A stretch of 64,000 bases of DNA. Source: Plectrocnemia conspersa (taxonomy: Eukaryota > Arthropoda > Insecta > Trichoptera > Polycentropodidae). Both the position numbers and the translations under genes were made by a program. Shown piece after piece: positions 62,294-64,000 of the stretch; positions within the stretch are counted from its first letter, which is position 1; the number at the start of each line of letters is the position of its first letter. The notes under the pieces are model-generated. The model was not told where the DNA came from. It did no database searches and was given only the letters and a program-made list of their open reading frames with translations. The stretch covers positions 310,001-374,000 of the forward strand of contig VTFK01000114.1 in the NCBI GenBank assembly GCA_009617715.1, given 5' to 3'.

Positions 62294-63730
62294 ATGGAGG
62301 CGCTCGCGGACGATTCCGCGTCGACGGCGGCCGGCGACCGCGAGTCGCGAAAGCGAGCCGAGAAGCGGCGGCGCACCGTGCTGAACTCGCTGGTCGGCGA
62401 GCTCGCCGGCCTGCTGCCGCTGGTGTCCGAGTCTTCGCGCAAGATCGACAAGACCGGCGTGCTGCGGCTGGCGGCGCACGAGATCCGCAAAGAGCACGTC
62501 TTCGGAGATTCGGTTGCGGCGGCGCGCGACCCCGGTTTCGGCTACGACGCGGCGCAGGCTTTCCTCGAGCTGGTGGACGGGTTCCTGCTGACGGTGAACG
62601 CGCGCGGGATCGTGGTGGTGGCGTCGCCGAACGTGCAGCGCTACTTGGGCCACGCGCAGATCGACTTGCTGGGCAGAAGCCTGGCGGAACTGGCGCACCC
62701 GGAGGACGCGGCGCGGCTGGCCGAAGAGCTGCGAGGGCGCGCGGGCGAACGGCGCGACGTGGTGGTGCGGCTGGCTCGCGCCGCCCGTCACGAAGATCAG
62801 GGGCGCGCGAGTGGGCGACGTGCCGGTTGCGGGGCGCCTTCCGCCGCTCGGACAGAGCCGACGACGACCGCGCCGGGCGCCCTGCCGGCAGCGCGCGCGC
62901 CGCGATCGACTGCTCGCGCGCCGCGCGACAACGACCTGGTGCTGATCGCGCTGGCGCACGTGCTGCCGCCGCTCACTGTGTGCGCGCGTCTCGTCGAGCC
63001 CAACCGCGAGGAGTACTGGACGCGTCACCTGGTCGACGGCCGCCTCGTGCACTGCGACCAGCGCATCTCGCTCGTGGCCGGCTACCTCTCCGAGGAGGTC
63101 ACCGGCATGTCGGGCTTCACGTTCATGCACAAGGAGGACGTGCGGTGGGTGGTGATCGCGCTGCGCCAGATGTACGACCAGAGCCAGCCGTACGGCGAGT
63201 CGTGCTACCGGCTGGTTTCGCGCACGGGTCGCTTCATGTACATGCGCACCCGCGGTTACCTCGAGGTCGACCGCGCCACCAAGGAGGCGCAGAGTTTCGT
63301 CTGCATCAACTCGCTCGTCTCGGACGAGGACGGCGCGCGCCTCATCGCCGACATGAAGAAGCGCTACTCGGCCATCGTCGAGCTGGACGAGTCGGACGAG
63401 CGCCTGAAGCGGCGCGGCGACAACGGCGTCGGCCTCGAGGACCCGCGACAGCTCGAGCGCGTCATCATGCACCTCATCACCGACCTGCCGTCGCCGGCCG
63501 GCTCCTCCTCGTCTTCGCCGGGCCCGGCCTCCTGCTCCTCCGAGTCGTCGCTTCTCACCATCATCCCGCCGAACCCATCCATGGTGAAGATGTCCATCGA
63601 GAAGGGCATGTCGGTGGTCAACAGCTCGAGCGCGCTCAAGCGCATGGCGCCGCCGCCATCGCCATCGCCCTCGCCCTCGTCCTCGTCCTCCCCCTCGCCC
63701 GCGCGGAAGCGGACCGTCGCCGGAGACTAG
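62294..63730 (+). CDS. Met: Methoprene-tolerant-like juvenile hormone receptor (bHLH-PAS), intronless
   Basis: A single open frame of 478 residues from ATG 62294 (context GCCATGG); the frame stays open upstream to an ATG at 62129, but that extension looks like untranslated GC-rich sequence. Met binds juvenile hormone in its PAS-B domain and, with a p160/Taiman-type partner, activates genes such as Kr-h1. The bHLH is ESRKRAEKRRRTVLNSLVGE, then SSRKIDKTGVLRLAAHEIRK. PAS-A is LVDGFLLTVNARGIVVVASP, then GRSLAELAHPED. PAS-B is YWTRHLVDGRLVHCDQRISL, MSGFTFMHKEDVRWVVIALR, SCYRLVSRTGRFMYMRTRGY and SFVCINSLVSDED. The C-terminus is Ser/Pro-rich. It is extremely GC-rich compared with its flanks, and no introns interrupt it. 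The PAS-A to PAS-B linker (about 62785-62930) may contain compensating frameshifts. Confidence 0.88.
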   Translation: MEALADDSASTAAGDRESRKRAEKRRRTVLNSLVGELAGLLPLVSESSRKIDKTGVLRLAAHEIRKEHVFGDSVAAARDPGFGYDAAQAFLELVDGFLLTVNARGIVVVASPNVQRYLGHAQIDLLGRSLAELAHPEDAARLAEELRGRAGERRDVVVRLARAARHEDQGRASGRRAGCGAPSAARTEPTTTAPGALPAARAPRSTARAPRDNDLVLIALAHVLPPLTVCARLVEPNREEYWTRHLVDGRLVHCDQRISLVAGYLSEEVTGMSGFTFMHKEDVRWVVIALRQMYDQSQPYGESCYRLVSRTGRFMYMRTRGYLEVDRATKEAQSFVCINSLVSDEDGARLIADMKKRYSAIVELDESDERLKRRGDNGVGLEDPRQLERVIMHLITDLPSPAGSSSSSPGPASCSSESSLLTIIPPNPSMVKMSIEKGMSVVNSSSALKRMAPPPSPSPSPSSSSSPSPARKRTVAGD

Positions 63731-64000
63731 TGCGCCGCCATAAGTGAGACTAAGACTTGAGCTACAGCAGCTACTATATATTTTGTGTATATTGCTTATA
63801 TGAAAATAATAATTTTTCAACGCAATTCACAATAGTTTCTTTTCGACCGTAACCGTAACCTTCGATTTATTCCGTCCGAATCGCAGACGCGCGATCTTGA
63901 CCTCAGATTAGCATAGCTTTCGAGACGATGCGTTACCAGTTACCACCCTCATTTGTTATATTGTTGAATACGAATTGAAAAATTCCTTTATCCTCGACAA
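63731..64000 (+). other. 3' flank of Met
   Basis: Base composition falls back to AT-rich right after the stop. No clear AATAAA signal was seen; the run TATATATTTTGTGTATATTG at 63773 onward is non-coding. Confidence 0.5.

Noticed and set aside
62294..63730. Assignment as Clock, Cycle or ARNT
   Set aside because: The PAS-B sequence (RHLVDGRLVHCDQRISLVAG, HKEDVRWVVIALRQMYD) follows Met/Gce, and the gene is intronless.
62827..63747. 306-codon + strand frame overlapping Met
   Set aside because: An overlapping shadow with repetitive Arg/Ala/Gly composition. Only its first part may reflect frameshift error in Met.
62195..63820. 541-codon open frame on the - strand opposite Met
   Set aside because: It is Arg/His/Val/Ala-rich and has no domain. 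It exists because GC-rich codon usage in Met removes stops from other frames.

Overview
The window is nuclear DNA of an insect. The background is very AT-rich, genes are split by many short GT-AG introns, and the deduced proteins are metazoan. A Methoprene-tolerant-type juvenile hormone receptor (bHLH-PAS) and a CLIP-domain serine protease point to arthropods and insects. DNMT1 and SMG7, both missing from Drosophila melanogaster, make a higher dipteran unlikely. The intronless Met ORF would fit Lepidoptera, but I cannot prove the order from sequence alone.

Layout, left to right: (1) 1-3063, a long dispersed repeat, then the last three coding exons of an MVB12 (ESCRT-I) gene on +. (2) 3446-10599, a 16-exon SMG7 gene on -, with a pogo-like MITE and a mariner relic in its introns. 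(3) 10994-12102, a compact non-autonomous LTR element (TRIM-like) with a tRNA-Trp primer-binding site. (4) 12414-14252 +, a C6orf136/DUF2358-like gene. (5) 16064-21067 -, a TMEM145-like seven-membrane-segment protein. (6) 24174-27409 -, SNX6. (7) 29564-30725 +, an HMGXB4-like protein without an HMG box. (8) 31234-31752 +, a HINT histidine-triad hydrolase. (9) 32868-33774 +, an adenylate-kinase-like protein that lacks the P-loop lysine. (10) 34009-39042 -, DNMT1, interrupted by one extra base in a homopolymer. (11) 40239-41727 +, mitochondrial seryl-tRNA synthetase. (12) 42-44 kb, relics of transposable elements. (13) 44086-45183 -, KRR1. (14) 45.6-52.6 kb, a CLIP serine protease on -, a decayed copy of one of its exons, a nested pair of MITEs, and about 1 kb of homopolymer-stretched sequence inside a 280-base direct duplication that looks like an assembly error. 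(15) 52.6-62.3 kb, gene-poor. (16) 62294-63730 +, intronless GC-rich Met.

Most of the genes are unrelated housekeeping genes: RNA surveillance, endosomal sorting, ribosome biogenesis, mitochondrial translation and DNA methylation. I see no operon-like or defence-island logic. For the multi-exon genes complete in the window I checked that exon lengths add up to whole codons. DNMT1 is the only one that fails, and it fails by exactly one base. The most useful second looks are the DNMT1 frameshift, the TRIM element, the adenylate kinase pseudoenzyme, the nested MITEs, the protease exon relic and the probable misassembly near 50-52 kb.
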